Shown: positions 1-9,323 of the stretch, piece by piece | How the letters are laid out: every line of letters begins with the position of its first letter | Numbering within the stretch: position 1 is the stretch's first letter | DNA from: Kangiella marina | GTDB taxonomy: Bacteria; Pseudomonadota; Gammaproteobacteria; Enterobacterales; Kangiellaceae | Reading direction: 5' to 3' | Length of the DNA stretch: 64,000 nucleotides | NCBI RefSeq assembly: GCF_039541235.1 | Contig: NZ_BAABFV010000002.1 | Location: 372,001 to 436,000 of the forward strand | Made by a program: the position numbers and the translations under genes | The notes under the pieces: generated by a model | Told to the model about the DNA's origin: nothing | Databases searched by the model: none | The model's input: the letters and a program-made list of their open reading frames with translations, nothing else

Positions 1-457
1 TAAGCAGCCCTGCTTGTTGGTTATTTTGAATATCCTCAAAGCGGATAACTTTTTCAAGTAAGTTCCTCAATGGAGTATTATTCAAAAGCGACAACGGTTG
101 CTTTAAGTTTTGTTTGGCACGAATGATATTCCACAGCCAGCGCATTCCATTTTTGGTCAAACTTCTAAGATCAGTTTTATAAACGTGGTCAGGGCTGAAG
201 TTAGCCCAGATTTCTTCCAGTCGTTTGGTGCCGTAATCAAATTGATGATTGTTACTGGCCATAGCCACAGCATTGATAGCTCCTGCTGAGGTGCCTGTAA
301 TAATATTGAAAGGTGAGCGTTTGGGCTGTTCTAAAATTTCGTTGACAGCTTTGAGTACCCCAGCTTGATAAGCTGCGCGAGCACCACCACCGGATAGAAT
401 AAGTCCAGCCGAATTATCATTCAGCTCATCATTAAGAACTTTGCTGTCTTTGGACAT
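1..457 (-). CDS. Patatin-like phospholipase, 3' part beyond the window
   Basis: This is the N-terminal ~152 residues of a patatin-family serine lipase/acyl hydrolase; the rest lies beyond the left edge. The oxyanion-hole motif GGGARAAYQAGVL sits at residues ~23-35 and the nucleophile motif GTSAG at ~55-59 (Ser57). The catalytic Asp would be in the missing part. There is no signal peptide, so a cytoplasmic or membrane-peripheral location is likely. The ATG (complement of 455-457) is 2 bp from the stop codon of the lytic transglycosylase, which lies upstream in transcription, so the two are probably co-transcribed. The substrate cannot be told from sequence. Confidence 0.85.
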   Translation of the reverse strand, partial: MSKDSKVLNDELNDNSAGLILSGGGARAAYQAGVLKAVNEILEQPKRSPFNIITGTSAGAINAVAMASNNHQFDYGTKRLEEIWANFSPDHVYKTDLRSLTKNGMRWLWNIIRAKQNLKQPLSLLNNTPLRNLLEKVIRFEDIQNNQQAGLL

Positions 458-459
458 GA

Positions 460-1026
460 CTAGAGTGCCCAGCGTTTACGGAGTGCAGCGTAGACTTTAT
501 TGGGGTATTTGGCTCGGCCACGTGAACCATTATAGCGACCTAAAGCATAAGTGAGGTTATTCTTTTCTCTATCAATGTAGAGTTTAAGGATATAACAGCC
601 ATAACGGATGTTGGTTTCCATATCAAACAATGAGTCCTCAGGATGACCGATTTCTTTTTTCCAGAATGGCATAATTTGCATTAACCCTCTGGCATTAGCC
701 ACTGATAAGGCGTAGCGGTCAAAGTTACTTTCCACCTCCATGATGGCCAAAACTAACTGTGGATCGACGTTTGCCTCATTAGCGTAACGGTGGACAAGAC
801 TGAGGATTTTTAAACGCTCGTCGGATGGAATATGAGGAGCCCGACGCTTCAGCCGGCCTTCCATATCCTTCATCCAGACGGTTGCATCGTATTTATCGAC
901 AAAGTGATGTTCTTGTTCCATCAAGTTTTTCAACTGATCTGCAAATGCTTGATCGGGACGGTCTTGTGCAAAGAGTGCACCGCCCCAAAGCATGAATATC
1001 AGTAATAGCAGCGTATTGCGTAACAT
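460..1026 (-). CDS. Lytic transglycosylase, SLT domain
   Basis: A 188-residue secreted peptidoglycan lytic transglycosylase, which cleaves the MurNAc-GlcNAc bond in the periplasm. A signal peptide occupies residues 1-20 (ending GGALFA, before QDRP). The SLT domain runs from about 75 to the end, with the catalytic Glu in MEVESNF (Glu99), the GLMQIMP motif at 114-120 and a later ALGRYNGS motif. It is short, essentially one catalytic domain plus a ~50-residue linker, like small SLT proteins and unlike Slt70. It lies 10 bp after proS and 2 bp before the patatin gene, so proS, this gene and the patatin gene form a likely minus-strand operon. Confidence 0.9.
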   Translation of the reverse strand: MLRNTLLLLIFMLWGGALFAQDRPDQAFADQLKNLMEQEHHFVDKYDATVWMKDMEGRLKRRAPHIPSDERLKILSLVHRYANEANVDPQLVLAIMEVESNFDRYALSVANARGLMQIMPFWKKEIGHPEDSLFDMETNIRYGCYILKLYIDREKNNLTYALGRYNGSRGRAKYPNKVYAALRKRWAL

Positions 1027-1036
1027 CCTGTGACGA

Positions 1037-2755
1037 TTAATTGATCGTTAACTTGTCTTGAATATAATCGACAACATTTTCAACTTCAAGATCTGCCTTG
1101 TCGCTGTTGTCACGATTTTTGTATTCAATCGTATTATTTTTTAAACCACGATCACTGACCACTAAACGGTGTGGTATACCCACCAGCTCAGTGTTAGCAA
1201 ACATGACACCAGGACTTTCCTTTTGATCGAGGAATAGCGTTTCTATGCCAAGCGACTCGAGACGCTGGTACAGCGCTTCAGCAACTTGTTGAACGCTTTC
1301 CGATTTATGCATATTCATCGGTATAATCGCGACCTTGAACGGGGCGATAGCTTCCGGCCAGAGAATACCGTTTTCATCATGATTTTGTTCAATGGCGGCG
1401 GCGACAATTCTCGATACGCCAATACCATAACAGCCCATCGATAAATGTTTCGCTTTGCCGTTTTGATCAAGCACCGTGCAGTTCATGGCCTTGGAATATT
1501 TATCGCCAAGCTGGAAGATATGACCCACTTCGATGCCGCGCTTGATTTCTAGCACGCCTTTGCCGTCCGGGCTTTTGTCACCAGCAACAATATTTCTTAA
1601 GTCACAAACGTGAGTATATTCGGCATCACGTTTCCAGTTAACGCCTGTTAAGTGGAACCCTTCTTCGTTAGCGCCGCAAGCGAAGTCACTGAGAACTGCT
1701 GCGTCGCGATCGACAATAATGGGTACGCTTAAACCTTGAGGCCCGCACGAGCCAGGGTTACAGCCAGCAGTGGCTTTTACCGTTTCGTCGTTGACTAGGA
1801 CTAATGGGTCTGCAACCAGTGAGTGTTTGCTCGCTTTGACTTCGTTGAGTTCATGATCGCCGCGCAAACAAAGGGCGACGACAGGTTGCTCTTCGGAAGC
1901 ACCTTGTACAAATAACGTTTTAAGGACTTGGTTCGTGTCGATACCCATCACTGTCGCGGCTTCTTTAACCGTGCGGCAGTTAGGCGTCGCGACTTTTTCA
2001 ACGGTTTGAGTCGGCTCGGCCGCTTCACCTTCAGGAGCCAAGCTTTCTGCTTTTTCGATATTTGCGGCATAATCACTTTCGGTACTGAAGGCAATAGCGT
2101 CTTCGCCAGACTCTGCTAACACATGGAATTCGTGTGAGCCGCTACCACCAATAGCGCCTGTATCAGCGAGAACGGGACGATAGTCGAGTCCAATACGATC
2201 AAACACATTGCAATAAGCCTGGTGCATCTGTTGATAGGTTTCATCCAACGAGGCTTCATCAATGTGGAATGAGTAGGCATCCTTCATAATAAATTCGCGC
2301 GAACGCATGACACCGAAACGTGGGCGAACTTCATCACGGAACTTTGTCTGAATTTGATAAAAGTTAGCCGGTAACTGTTTGTAGCTACTCAGCTCGTCTC
2401 GAATCACTGCGGTAATGATTTCTTCGTGCGTAGGCCCCAAGCAGAAGTCACGCTCATGGCGATCGTGAAAGCGTAACAGCTCAGGTCCAAATTGATCCCA
2501 ACGACCCGATTCTTCCCATAAGTCTGAAGGCTGTACCGATGGCATCAACATTTCAACAGAACCAGCTTTGTTCATTTCCTCTCGAACAATGTTCTCAACT
2601 TTACGCAGGACGCGTAAACCGGTCGGTAACCACGTGTACAACCCTGAAGCTACTTTACGAATCATACCCGCTCGTAACATCAGTTTATGGCTTACCAGTT
2701 CAGCATCGCTTGGATCTTCTTTCAGGGTAGAAAGTAAGTATTGACTACTACGCAT
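1037..2755 (-). CDS. proS: Prolyl-tRNA synthetase
   Basis: Class II aminoacyl-tRNA synthetase charging tRNA-Pro in the cytoplasm. The 572 residues match the usual length of the bacterial ProS that carries the internal editing (INS/YbaK-like) domain, seen here at about residues 230-390. The N terminus ([20 protein letters not shown]) is typical of the family. Motif 2 is visible in the segment [25 protein letters not shown], and the C-terminal anticodon-binding domain follows a [10 protein letters not shown] motif-3 segment. First gene of the minus-strand proS / transglycosylase / patatin set. Confidence 0.97.
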   Translation of the reverse strand: MRSSQYLLSTLKEDPSDAELVSHKLMLRAGMIRKVASGLYTWLPTGLRVLRKVENIVREEMNKAGSVEMLMPSVQPSDLWEESGRWDQFGPELLRFHDRHERDFCLGPTHEEIITAVIRDELSSYKQLPANFYQIQTKFRDEVRPRFGVMRSREFIMKDAYSFHIDEASLDETYQQMHQAYCNVFDRIGLDYRPVLADTGAIGGSGSHEFHVLAESGEDAIAFSTESDYAANIEKAESLAPEGEAAEPTQTVEKVATPNCRTVKEAATVMGIDTNQVLKTLFVQGASEEQPVVALCLRGDHELNEVKASKHSLVADPLVLVNDETVKATAGCNPGSCGPQGLSVPIIVDRDAAVLSDFACGANEEGFHLTGVNWKRDAEYTHVCDLRNIVAGDKSPDGKGVLEIKRGIEVGHIFQLGDKYSKAMNCTVLDQNGKAKHLSMGCYGIGVSRIVAAAIEQNHDENGILWPEAIAPFKVAIIPMNMHKSESVQQVAEALYQRLESLGIETLFLDQKESPGVMFANTELVGIPHRLVVSDRGLKNNTIEYKNRDNSDKADLEVENVVDYIQDKLTIN

Positions 2756-2846
2756 TGGAGTCCCTAGTCATTGGTTATAGGTATCATAAATAGTCAGCTA
2801 TTGTAGCAAGGTTTAAATGGGCTACAAAGCTGGTACATAGGATAAG

Positions 2847-2877
2847 TTGAACGATTTTTAAGATTTTTCTGTATAAA
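2847..2877 (+). promoter_or_regulatory. Possible sigma-70 promoter for the small lipoprotein
   Basis: TTGAAC (2847-2852) and TATAAA (2872-2877) are separated by 19 bp, a little long. The start codon of the lipoprotein is ~75 bp further on. A second -10-like TACAAT lies nearby at about 2881-2886, so the exact promoter is uncertain. Confidence 0.35.
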
Positions 2878-2956
2878 TTTTGTACAATGGTGGTGTCGTT
2901 AAGACAAAAGCGTAGTTGTAGAAGTTAGCGTTCCTTGGTTTAGGCGAGGGTAAGTT

Positions 2957-3208
2957 ATGACTATTTTTAAAACGACGTTGGTTACCGCGGTTACTGCCCT
3001 GTTGGTAGTAGGGTGTAGCTCTTCATCACGCTATGCTGTACAGAATGAGTCCGAAGATGAGTATGTTTATATTTTGGACTATGAAAAAATTGCATTCATC
3101 GAAAAGGCTACTCAGTATTCTAATTCAAATTTGGACATGATTTGGGTTAACCCACCCGTAAAACGGATCAAACGAAGTGAGTTAGAGGCTTTGCAAGCTA
3201 AGCAATAA
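2957..3208 (+). CDS. Small predicted lipoprotein
   Basis: An 83-residue protein with a lipoprotein signal: a hydrophobic stretch followed by the lipobox LVVGC (Cys20) and a serine run. The mature part is about 63 residues, acidic at first (NESEDEYVYILDYEK) and basic near the end. I do not recognise the family; the tract VYILDYEKIAFIEKA... suggests a short folded domain and not a spacer. The start is supported by a GAGGG-type site (about 2946-2950) before the ATG. It is transcribed alone, divergent from proS and convergent with the amidohydrolase. Confidence 0.75.
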   Translation: MTIFKTTLVTAVTALLVVGCSSSSRYAVQNESEDEYVYILDYEKIAFIEKATQYSNSNLDMIWVNPPVKRIKRSELEALQAKQ

Positions 3209-3231
3209 GCCAAGCACTTGCTCGGCTTATT
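3204..3231. terminator. Bidirectional hairpin between convergent genes
   Basis: AATAAGCC (3204-3211) pairs perfectly with GGCTTATT (3224-3231), with an inner AGCA/TGCT extension. It overlaps the stop region of the small lipoprotein and lies 17 bp from the end of the convergent amidohydrolase. The A-rich and T-rich flanks suit termination in either direction. Confidence 0.6.
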
Positions 3232-3248
3232 AACAAAGTGAGCAGTTC

Positions 3249-4898
3249 TTAATGGACTCGCTTACCGTCAATCCAAGTTTCCCTAACTTGGATGTTATCG
3301 ATTTTGTCCTTAGAAATGGTAAATATATCGTTATCAATCAGAATGAAATCCGCTTTTTTGCCTTTCTCTAAAGAGCCAATGCTGTCTTCCCAAAAACCAG
3401 CATAAGCAGCATCAATGGTGAAGCTTTTTAAGGCTTCCGCCACGGTGAGCTTTTGTGAAGGAATCCAGCCATCTTCAGGTAAATTATCAGCATCTTGGCG
3501 TGTAACAGCAGCATGCAATCCTAGGAAAGGATTCGCTTTTTCCACTGGAAAGTCGGAACCTGAGGCGATAATGACGTTATTATCCAAGAAAGTTCTCCAA
3601 GCATAAGCGCCTTCCAACCGTTGTTGACCAAGGCGGTCGCCAGCCATGTTCATGTCGCTAGTGGCATGTGTTGGTTGCATCGAAGCGATAACGCCAAGCT
3701 TTGCAAACATTGGTATTTCTTCCGGTACCACGACTTGCGCATGCTCTATGCGGTGACGCAAAGTTTTGGCTGATTGCTCTTTATCAAGCTTTGCAAGCTC
3801 CTGCAAAACCATGTGATTCGCAGCGTCACCAATGGCGTGGATGTTGGTTTGGAATCCGTGTTTAGTGATTAACGCTAAATATTGGCTTAATTTATCGGCT
3901 GTTGTTAAGAGCAAACCTTTATTGTCGGGTTCATCAGAGTAAGGCTCTAACAATGCTGCACCGCGACTGCCCAGCGCACCGTCGGTGTAAAGCTTTACTG
4001 ACTGGATTTTAAGGAAAGGATGATTAACTTTTCCGTATTTCAACATGGCTTCAAGTCTTGGATCTGCGCCGCTTAACATGCCATAGACTCTGAGTGGAAT
4101 GCGATCTTTTCCAGACAGCTCTAACATGAGTCGGTAGGTTTCAAAATCAACGCCAGCATCGTGTACTGATGTAATGCCTAAACGGATCAAGTGATCGAAC
4201 GCTAGTTGCAACGCAGCTTTGCGCTCTTTCTTGTTGAGCGGGGGGATTTTTTGCTCAACTAAGTCCATCGCTGCATCAATCAACACGCCAGTGGCTTCGC
4301 CACTTTGGTCACGAATAATTTTTCCGCCCTCTGGATCGGGCGTGCTTTTATCAATGCCGGCAAGCTCTAAAGCTTTACTGTTGGCCCAGCCTGCATGCCC
4401 ATCAATTCTGCTTAACCAGACTGGACGACCGGCAATTGTTTTGTCTAATGAGGATTTGCTGGGGAACTCTTTATTAAGCCATAACACTTGATTCCAGCCG
4501 CGACCCAGCACCCAACGCGTGTCGGGATTTTTCTTGGCATACTGACCGACAGCGTCAACGGTTTCCCCTTCTGATTGAATGCCCCTGAGGTCGACTCGCA
4601 TCAGGTTTAAGCCTAACCCTAAAAGATGTCCATGAGCATCAATCAAACCTGGCAACAAGGTTTTTCCCTTGCCATCGATTGAAATGTTGAAGCTGTTCAT
4701 TTCAGCCAGCTCTTCTTGAGAACCTGTGGCTAAAATGACGCCATCTTCAAATAAAATGCTATTAAATTGCTTGAGTTCACCGTTTTCGAAGGTGTAACCC
4801 TTAACGTTATGCAATAACGTAGGAAGCGCTTCGGCTGATTGCAAAGCACCTAAGGCAAGGGTTACAACGCTCAAGAGTGTCAGAATTATTTTGCGCAT
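3249..4898 (-). CDS. Secreted amidohydrolase, YtcJ-like
   Basis: A 549-residue amidohydrolase of the YtcJ/amidohydrolase-3 type. A signal peptide (residues 1-24, ending QSAEA) implies export to the periplasm. Metal-site motifs appear in order: DAHGHLLGLG near residue 88, DGALGSRG near 307, NIHAIGDAANH near 352, HRIEHAQ near 387 and SGSDFPVEKANP near 448. Together these make a complete binuclear metal centre of the family. The substrate is unknown; such enzymes act on amides, ureas or cyclic imides. It is a single minus-strand gene, divergent from dapE, with a weak ribosome-binding site. Confidence 0.88.
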   Translation of the reverse strand: MRKIILTLLSVVTLALGALQSAEALPTLLHNVKGYTFENGELKQFNSILFEDGVILATGSQEELAEMNSFNISIDGKGKTLLPGLIDAHGHLLGLGLNLMRVDLRGIQSEGETVDAVGQYAKKNPDTRWVLGRGWNQVLWLNKEFPSKSSLDKTIAGRPVWLSRIDGHAGWANSKALELAGIDKSTPDPEGGKIIRDQSGEATGVLIDAAMDLVEQKIPPLNKKERKAALQLAFDHLIRLGITSVHDAGVDFETYRLMLELSGKDRIPLRVYGMLSGADPRLEAMLKYGKVNHPFLKIQSVKLYTDGALGSRGAALLEPYSDEPDNKGLLLTTADKLSQYLALITKHGFQTNIHAIGDAANHMVLQELAKLDKEQSAKTLRHRIEHAQVVVPEEIPMFAKLGVIASMQPTHATSDMNMAGDRLGQQRLEGAYAWRTFLDNNVIIASGSDFPVEKANPFLGLHAAVTRQDADNLPEDGWIPSQKLTVAEALKSFTIDAAYAGFWEDSIGSLEKGKKADFILIDNDIFTISKDKIDNIQVRETWIDGKRVH

Positions 4899-5076
4899 GC
4901 TGGAATGACTAATTAATGATGAATTGACATACTCTAATACAACTTATTATGAATATAAAGACATGCTTCTCATATATAACCTATTGATTTTAAATAGCTA
5001 ACATTAAACTGTCATCTTTTTGTCCTCTCGCTGTCATGCTCATCGTTTATAAATGGCAAAACGATGGAGGATTAAT

Positions 5077-6288
5077 ATGTTTAAATCATTTAAAGGTTTG
5101 CCGGATTTACCTTATGCGGTAGCGCCGATTGAGCAGGTAAAATACCAGCGCCCGATTATCGAGTTAGCCCAAGAGCTTATCCGCCGTCCATCCATAACGC
5201 CTTCTGACGGTGGTTGCACAGCGATACTGGCTAATAGGTTGGCCGTTGCAGGTTTTACCACTGAGTATGTCAATAAAGGAGCTGTCACCAATCTCTGGGC
5301 GTACCGTGGGGACGACAATAGTCAGCCAAGCGTTGTCTTTTCCGGGCACACGGATGTTGTTCCCCCGGGGCAAAATGCAAAGTGGGAAACCGCGCCTTTT
5401 ATGCCAACAATAAAAGATGGCTTTATCATTGGTCGCGGCGCCTCTGACATGAAAGGTAGCTTGGCAGCGATGATCGTGGCGACTGAGCACTTCGTCAAAA
5501 AGTACCCGAAACATCAAGGTTCGATAGGCTTTATGCTGACCAGTGACGAAGAAGGAGAGGCCATTGATGGTACGCGCCATATTGTCGATTCGCTTAAGCA
5601 GCGCGGCAAAGTCATTGATTATGCGATAGTCGGCGAGCCGACAACTGATAAACAGTTAGGCGATGCAATACGTATCGGACGCCGTGGATCGATCAATGGA
5701 AAGATCAGGATTCAAGGAAAGCAAGGTCATGTAGGATATCCAGAGCAACTCAGTAACCCTATCCATAACTCGTCAAAATTGGTCCATAAACTGGCAACCA
5801 AGCGCTGGGATATGCCCAGTCGCTACTTTCCTTCGACCAGCTTCCAGTTAGTTAAGGTTCACTCAGAAAGTGGCGCCATGAACGTTACGCCAGCAAGTTT
5901 AGAGATGGTGTTTAACTTTCGTTACTCACCTCGTAATTCTTTTGATAAAATTCAATCTTACGTTGAAAAGAAAGCGAAAAAATATGGTCTTGAGGCGACT
6001 TTTGAGTGGGAACATGAAGCTGCTCCTTACATCACTCGCCGCGGTAAACTCAGAAAAACCGTGCAAAAAGTGATCCAACAAGAAAGTCAGCTTAAAACTA
6101 AGTTGACCACTGGTGGAGGCATTTCCGATGGCCGTTACATCAAGCAAATCGCGACCCAAGTGATTGAGCTTGGCCCTAGTAACAAAACGATTCACCAAGC
6201 CAATGAACGCGTCTCGATTAGTGAGCTTAACAAGCTCTGCCACTTATACTTTCGGATTCTAGAAGAACTTCTTATCAAAAGTTCCTAA
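5077..6288 (+). CDS. dapE: Succinyl-diaminopimelate desuccinylase
   Basis: DapE hydrolyses N-succinyl-LL-diaminopimelate in the lysine/meso-DAP pathway. Metal ligands and catalytic residues are visible: GHTDVVPPG (His91), GRGASDMKG (Asp124), TSDEEGEA (catalytic Glu pair near 158) and the C-terminal HQANERV. I start it at ATG 5077 because GGAGG (5066-5070) lies 6 bp upstream; an in-frame ATG at 5053 has no such site. The 403 residues exceed the usual ~375 owing to a ~25-residue N-terminal extension before the conserved IIELAQELIRRPSITP. A TTGACA at 4924-4929 may be part of its promoter. Functionally it belongs with lysAC further along the window. Confidence 0.93.
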   Translation: MFKSFKGLPDLPYAVAPIEQVKYQRPIIELAQELIRRPSITPSDGGCTAILANRLAVAGFTTEYVNKGAVTNLWAYRGDDNSQPSVVFSGHTDVVPPGQNAKWETAPFMPTIKDGFIIGRGASDMKGSLAAMIVATEHFVKKYPKHQGSIGFMLTSDEEGEAIDGTRHIVDSLKQRGKVIDYAIVGEPTTDKQLGDAIRIGRRGSINGKIRIQGKQGHVGYPEQLSNPIHNSSKLVHKLATKRWDMPSRYFPSTSFQLVKVHSESGAMNVTPASLEMVFNFRYSPRNSFDKIQSYVEKKAKKYGLEATFEWEHEAAPYITRRGKLRKTVQKVIQQESQLKTKLTTGGGISDGRYIKQIATQVIELGPSNKTIHQANERVSISELNKLCHLYFRILEELLIKSS

Positions 6289-6377
6289 CGATACTTTGTT
6301 AAAATCAATAGCGCTTTGCTGGAGTTACTTGCTAGCTGGCGCTAAGCTATGACTATGTGATTTTCATAGGAAGTAAC

Positions 6378-6785
6378 ATGCTAGAAATTGCCGCAATCGA
6401 TCATATTGTCCTTCGAACCACAAAGCTCAAAGACATGCTAGCGTTTTATTGCGAGGTCCTTGGCTGCAAACTTGAGCGTGACATGGGGGCTGAGCTAGGC
6501 TTAACTCAGCTTAGAGCGGGTAACGCCTTGATTGACTTGGTTGCTGTCGATAGCAAGCTGGGACGGATGGGTGGAGAAGCACCTTCAACCAGTGGTAACA
6601 ACCTTGATCACTTTTGTCTTCAGCTAAAACCCATCTCAGAGCAAGCTATCAAAGATCATTTAGAGTCTCACGGTATTCAAGCTGGTGAGTTTGATGAGCG
6701 TTACGGGGCCCAAGGTTTCGGGCAGTCAATTTATATTCAGGATCCAGAAGGTAATACGGTTGAATTACGTTCGCAAATCAATTAA
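6378..6785 (+). CDS. VOC-family (glyoxalase/dioxygenase fold) protein
   Basis: A 135-residue single-module vicinal oxygen chelate protein. It begins IDHIVLRTTKLKDMLAFYCEVLGCKLER and ends IQDPEGNTVELR, with His and Glu at positions usual for metal binding (AIDHIVL, LDHFCLQL, NTVELR). ATG 6378 is preceded by AGGAAG at 6368-6373; a longer reading from an upstream non-ATG codon has no support. It follows dapE by 89 bp. The family covers lactoylglutathione lyases, ring-cleavage dioxygenases and antibiotic-resistance proteins, so no substrate can be assigned. Confidence 0.85.
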   Translation: MLEIAAIDHIVLRTTKLKDMLAFYCEVLGCKLERDMGAELGLTQLRAGNALIDLVAVDSKLGRMGGEAPSTSGNNLDHFCLQLKPISEQAIKDHLESHGIQAGEFDERYGAQGFGQSIYIQDPEGNTVELRSQIN

Positions 6786-6808
6786 CCCAGAAGTAAGGCT
6801 GTAGGGAA

Positions 6809-7159
6809 CTATTGATCTGACCAAACCGCTAGTTCATTGCCACTGGGTTCTTGAAAGTGGAAACGTCTACCGCCGGGGAAAGAAAAAATCGGCTTGATAA
6901 TCTCGCCACCATGCTGCTCGACGATCGATACCGAATCTTCTAGAGATTCGGTGTAAAGAACCACCAATGCACTTCCTTTTGCCGTGACAGAACTTAATTC
7001 AGATTGATAGAAACCACCCTCAAGTCCCGACTCGGTAAAGGCGGTGTACTCAGGACCATAATCAGTAAACCTCCAGCCAAACGCTTTTTCAAAGAACTGC
7101 TTTGTAGCAGTTAAATCTTTGGCAGGAAACTCTACATAGTTAATCGGTGTGCCTTTCAT
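6809..7159 (-). CDS. VOC-family protein, second copy type
   Basis: A 116-residue VOC protein starting MKGTPINYVEFPAKDLTATKQFFEKAFGW and ending FHFQEPSGNELAVWSDQ. It looks like the glyoxalase-like enzyme group often annotated as glyoxalase/bleomycin-resistance family. The start at 7159 is supported by AGGAG (complement of 7166-7170). It is convergent with the preceding VOC gene but not closely similar to it, so recent duplication is unlikely. Function unknown. Confidence 0.85.
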   Translation of the reverse strand: MKGTPINYVEFPAKDLTATKQFFEKAFGWRFTDYGPEYTAFTESGLEGGFYQSELSSVTAKGSALVVLYTESLEDSVSIVEQHGGEIIKPIFSFPGGRRFHFQEPSGNELAVWSDQ

Positions 7160-7238
7160 AACAAACTCCTTGTATGCCTCTGATACCAACGTTATATCGT
7201 TAATGGTGATGAAAAGAAAGCTTGAATGATAAAGCTCT

Positions 7239-7282
7239 GGAAAAAGAAAGCCTGCATGGCTGATAGGGAGCTTTGCAGGCTT
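7239..7282 (-). terminator. Intrinsic terminator of the acyltransferase gene
   Basis: Read on the minus strand, AAGCCTGCA (complement of 7274-7282) pairs with TGCAGGCTT (complement of 7248-7256), followed by a T-rich run (complement of 7239-7247). It lies ~55 bp after the stop codon of the 7337-9037 gene. Confidence 0.7.
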
Positions 7283-7336
7283 AACGTTAGCTATAAAATA
7301 CTAGCTACGAGAAGTTTATTGTTATCAATATGATGC

Positions 7337-9037
7337 TTAATCGATATAGCGTTTGCGTTTCTTGTCTTTAAGTTTCAGCATATCAATCCAGACCACACTA
7401 TCAATACAATCACCGAAGTCTGGATCAACGCCGAAGTCATAGAAAGTGACGCCGCCTTCTTCACAAAGATCACTGTATTGCTTAAACAGTGTTGGTACTG
7501 AAACATTCAACTCCGCCAGCTCTTTCTTCAAGACTTTAAAAGCGGCGGGTTGATCCAAGTGATTAAATAAAGCTTCCAACTTTGCTTTTTGCACGGGTTT
7601 AATACGATAAGGATTAAATGAGCGTACCAAGTTAATCTCAGAGCCATAGTATTGGCTAAAGTAGTAAACCAGCATGTCTTTAGCATACGCAGGGTAGTCA
7701 TCACTGAGACTGACCGAACCAAACAGGTAACGAATGTGTGGATTTTGACGAATGTAAGCGCCAATACCAAACCATAAATAATCCAGGCTTCGCTTGCCCC
7801 AGTATTTCGGTTGGATGAAGCTTCGTCCCAACTCCATCGCTGTTGGAAACTTTTTTTGTAAGCTTTCTTCATAGCTAAAGAGTGTTTCCGAATAGAGCGT
7901 TTGCTCGGCATTGAATGTATGAATATCGGCAATTCGGTAGCTTCCGACGACTTCCATATCGTTTTGATCCCACAACACGATGTGCTTGTAGTAATAATCA
8001 AACTTGTCCATATCGCGCCGATTGCCAGTGCCTTCGCCAACGGCTCGAAAAGCAATTTCACGCAAGCGTCCAATTTCTCGCAACAGTGCCGAGTCTGATG
8101 TGTCTTCTAGCAGGTAAATGCTTTTACCATCAGCGGTTTCACCAATTTGTGAGCAGCGGTTGAGCTCTTCAATCAAAACTTTACGGTTTTCTGGGTGCGC
8201 GATAGCACGCTCCGTTTCAAACAGTTCTTCACGCTGGTGCTTGAGTCCATAGACATGTTGCTTAAAGCGGCCAATACTTTCTTTACTACTCGGCAACATA
8301 CCGCTGAAGGATGAAAAAGGTATCAGCTTGCCGACTTTAACCGGCAGTGTTAAAGAAACGTTCTTGAACATTTCACGAACCAAGAATAGGGCGCTCAGTG
8401 GTTTAGCGATCAGCGAAAAGCCGTAGAAAAAACGGGAATTTTTTCCGCCCACATGAATTGGCAGTATTGGTGACTTTGTGTGCTTGGCCATTTTTAAAAA
8501 TCCTGAGCGCCACTTTCCATCACGAATTCCTTTGAAGGATAAGCGCGATACTTCGCCTGCTGGGAAGAAGATAACAGCTTCATCTGCTTCTAGGGCTTGC
8601 TGAATGTTTTGAAGTTTTACTTTGGGGTTTTTTCCTTTAGCTATGTTATTAATCGGCAAAAAGAATTGGCGCAGTGGTGACATGGACCACAGTAACTCAT
8701 TCACCACAATTTTGACGTCCTTCCTGACCGAGTAAATCAAAGACAGTAGAGCAAGGCCATCAAGCGAACCTAGGGGGTGATTCGCGATAATGACCACTCT
8801 ACCTGACACGGGTATGTTTTCTAAGCTTGAGTTAGAAACGGTATAACTGAGACCTAAGCGCTGGTTAACCACTTCTAAGAAGTCAACGTGAGACATGTGC
8901 TTGTGTTGCTCAATAAAGTCGTTAACTTCTTCCTGGTGGAATAGGCGTGCTAGTAGGCGAGTCGCGCCTGATTGAAGCTTGGGTGATTTTTCAAGCTTGG
9001 GTAGATATTGTGCGACAACTTCTTTACTGTCGATCAT
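7337..9037 (-). CDS. Two-domain acyltransferase, OlsF-like (ornithine lipid synthesis candidate)
   Basis: A 566-residue fusion. The N-terminal half is a PlsC-type acyltransferase of the putative-hemolysin group, with NHPLGSLDG at residues 86-94 and FFPAGEVSR near 156. The C-terminal half (~300-530) is a GNAT/OlsB-type N-acyltransferase, shown by LREIAFRAVGEGTGNRRDMDKFDYYYKHIVLW, then EVVGSYRI. This order, O-acyltransferase then N-acyltransferase, is that of OlsF, the bifunctional enzyme making ornithine lipid from ornithine and acyl-ACP. Glycine- or other aminolipid synthesis is an alternative. No transmembrane segment is obvious, so it is probably membrane-peripheral. It is a single gene, divergent from aspS, with its own terminator. 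Confidence 0.8.
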   Translation of the reverse strand: MIDSKEVVAQYLPKLEKSPKLQSGATRLLARLFHQEEVNDFIEQHKHMSHVDFLEVVNQRLGLSYTVSNSSLENIPVSGRVVIIANHPLGSLDGLALLSLIYSVRKDVKIVVNELLWSMSPLRQFFLPINNIAKGKNPKVKLQNIQQALEADEAVIFFPAGEVSRLSFKGIRDGKWRSGFLKMAKHTKSPILPIHVGGKNSRFFYGFSLIAKPLSALFLVREMFKNVSLTLPVKVGKLIPFSSFSGMLPSSKESIGRFKQHVYGLKHQREELFETERAIAHPENRKVLIEELNRCSQIGETADGKSIYLLEDTSDSALLREIGRLREIAFRAVGEGTGNRRDMDKFDYYYKHIVLWDQNDMEVVGSYRIADIHTFNAEQTLYSETLFSYEESLQKKFPTAMELGRSFIQPKYWGKRSLDYLWFGIGAYIRQNPHIRYLFGSVSLSDDYPAYAKDMLVYYFSQYYGSEINLVRSFNPYRIKPVQKAKLEALFNHLDQPAAFKVLKKELAELNVSVPTLFKQYSDLCEEGGVTFYDFGVDPDFGDCIDSVVWIDMLKLKDKKRKRYID

Positions 9038-9197
9038 AGTTTCACCTTCCCGTATTGGTCATCAATGACCGTTTTATGACAATCTCTTTGCACTGGTATC
9101 TTCATGGGTAGCATTATCGAAGCCTAATGTGACAGTCGAATTGCAGGCGTGAGACGCTTTTGTGACAAAATTAATCCATTGCTGGGAGTGTCGTAAC

Positions 9198-9226
9198 TTG
9201 CGACAAACCCTTGTCTCACGTACTAT
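9198..9226 (+). promoter_or_regulatory. Sigma-70-like promoter for aspS
   Basis: TTGCGA (9198-9203) and TACTAT (9221-9226) with a 17-bp spacer. The aspS start codon is ~98 bp downstream, which implies a 5' leader of about 90 nt. Confidence 0.5.
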
Positions 9227-9323
9227 ATGGCGTCATTTCGGACGCTAAGCGGAATAGCGTTCATCAGTGTTTTAAAACAGTTTTGTATTAATCAAACATC
9301 AAGCTCAGGCAGAAATTAGAATT

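Noticed and set aside
5164-5580. 138-residue antisense ORF within dapE
   Set aside because: Entirely inside a well-supported gene with no family match; a shadow frame.
6298-6344. A further copy of the covarying hairpin after dapE
   Set aside because: It has ctttGTTAAA but only a 6-bp TAGCGC/GCGCTA stem and lacks the TCATTTAC...GTAAACTC core; at best a degraded copy.
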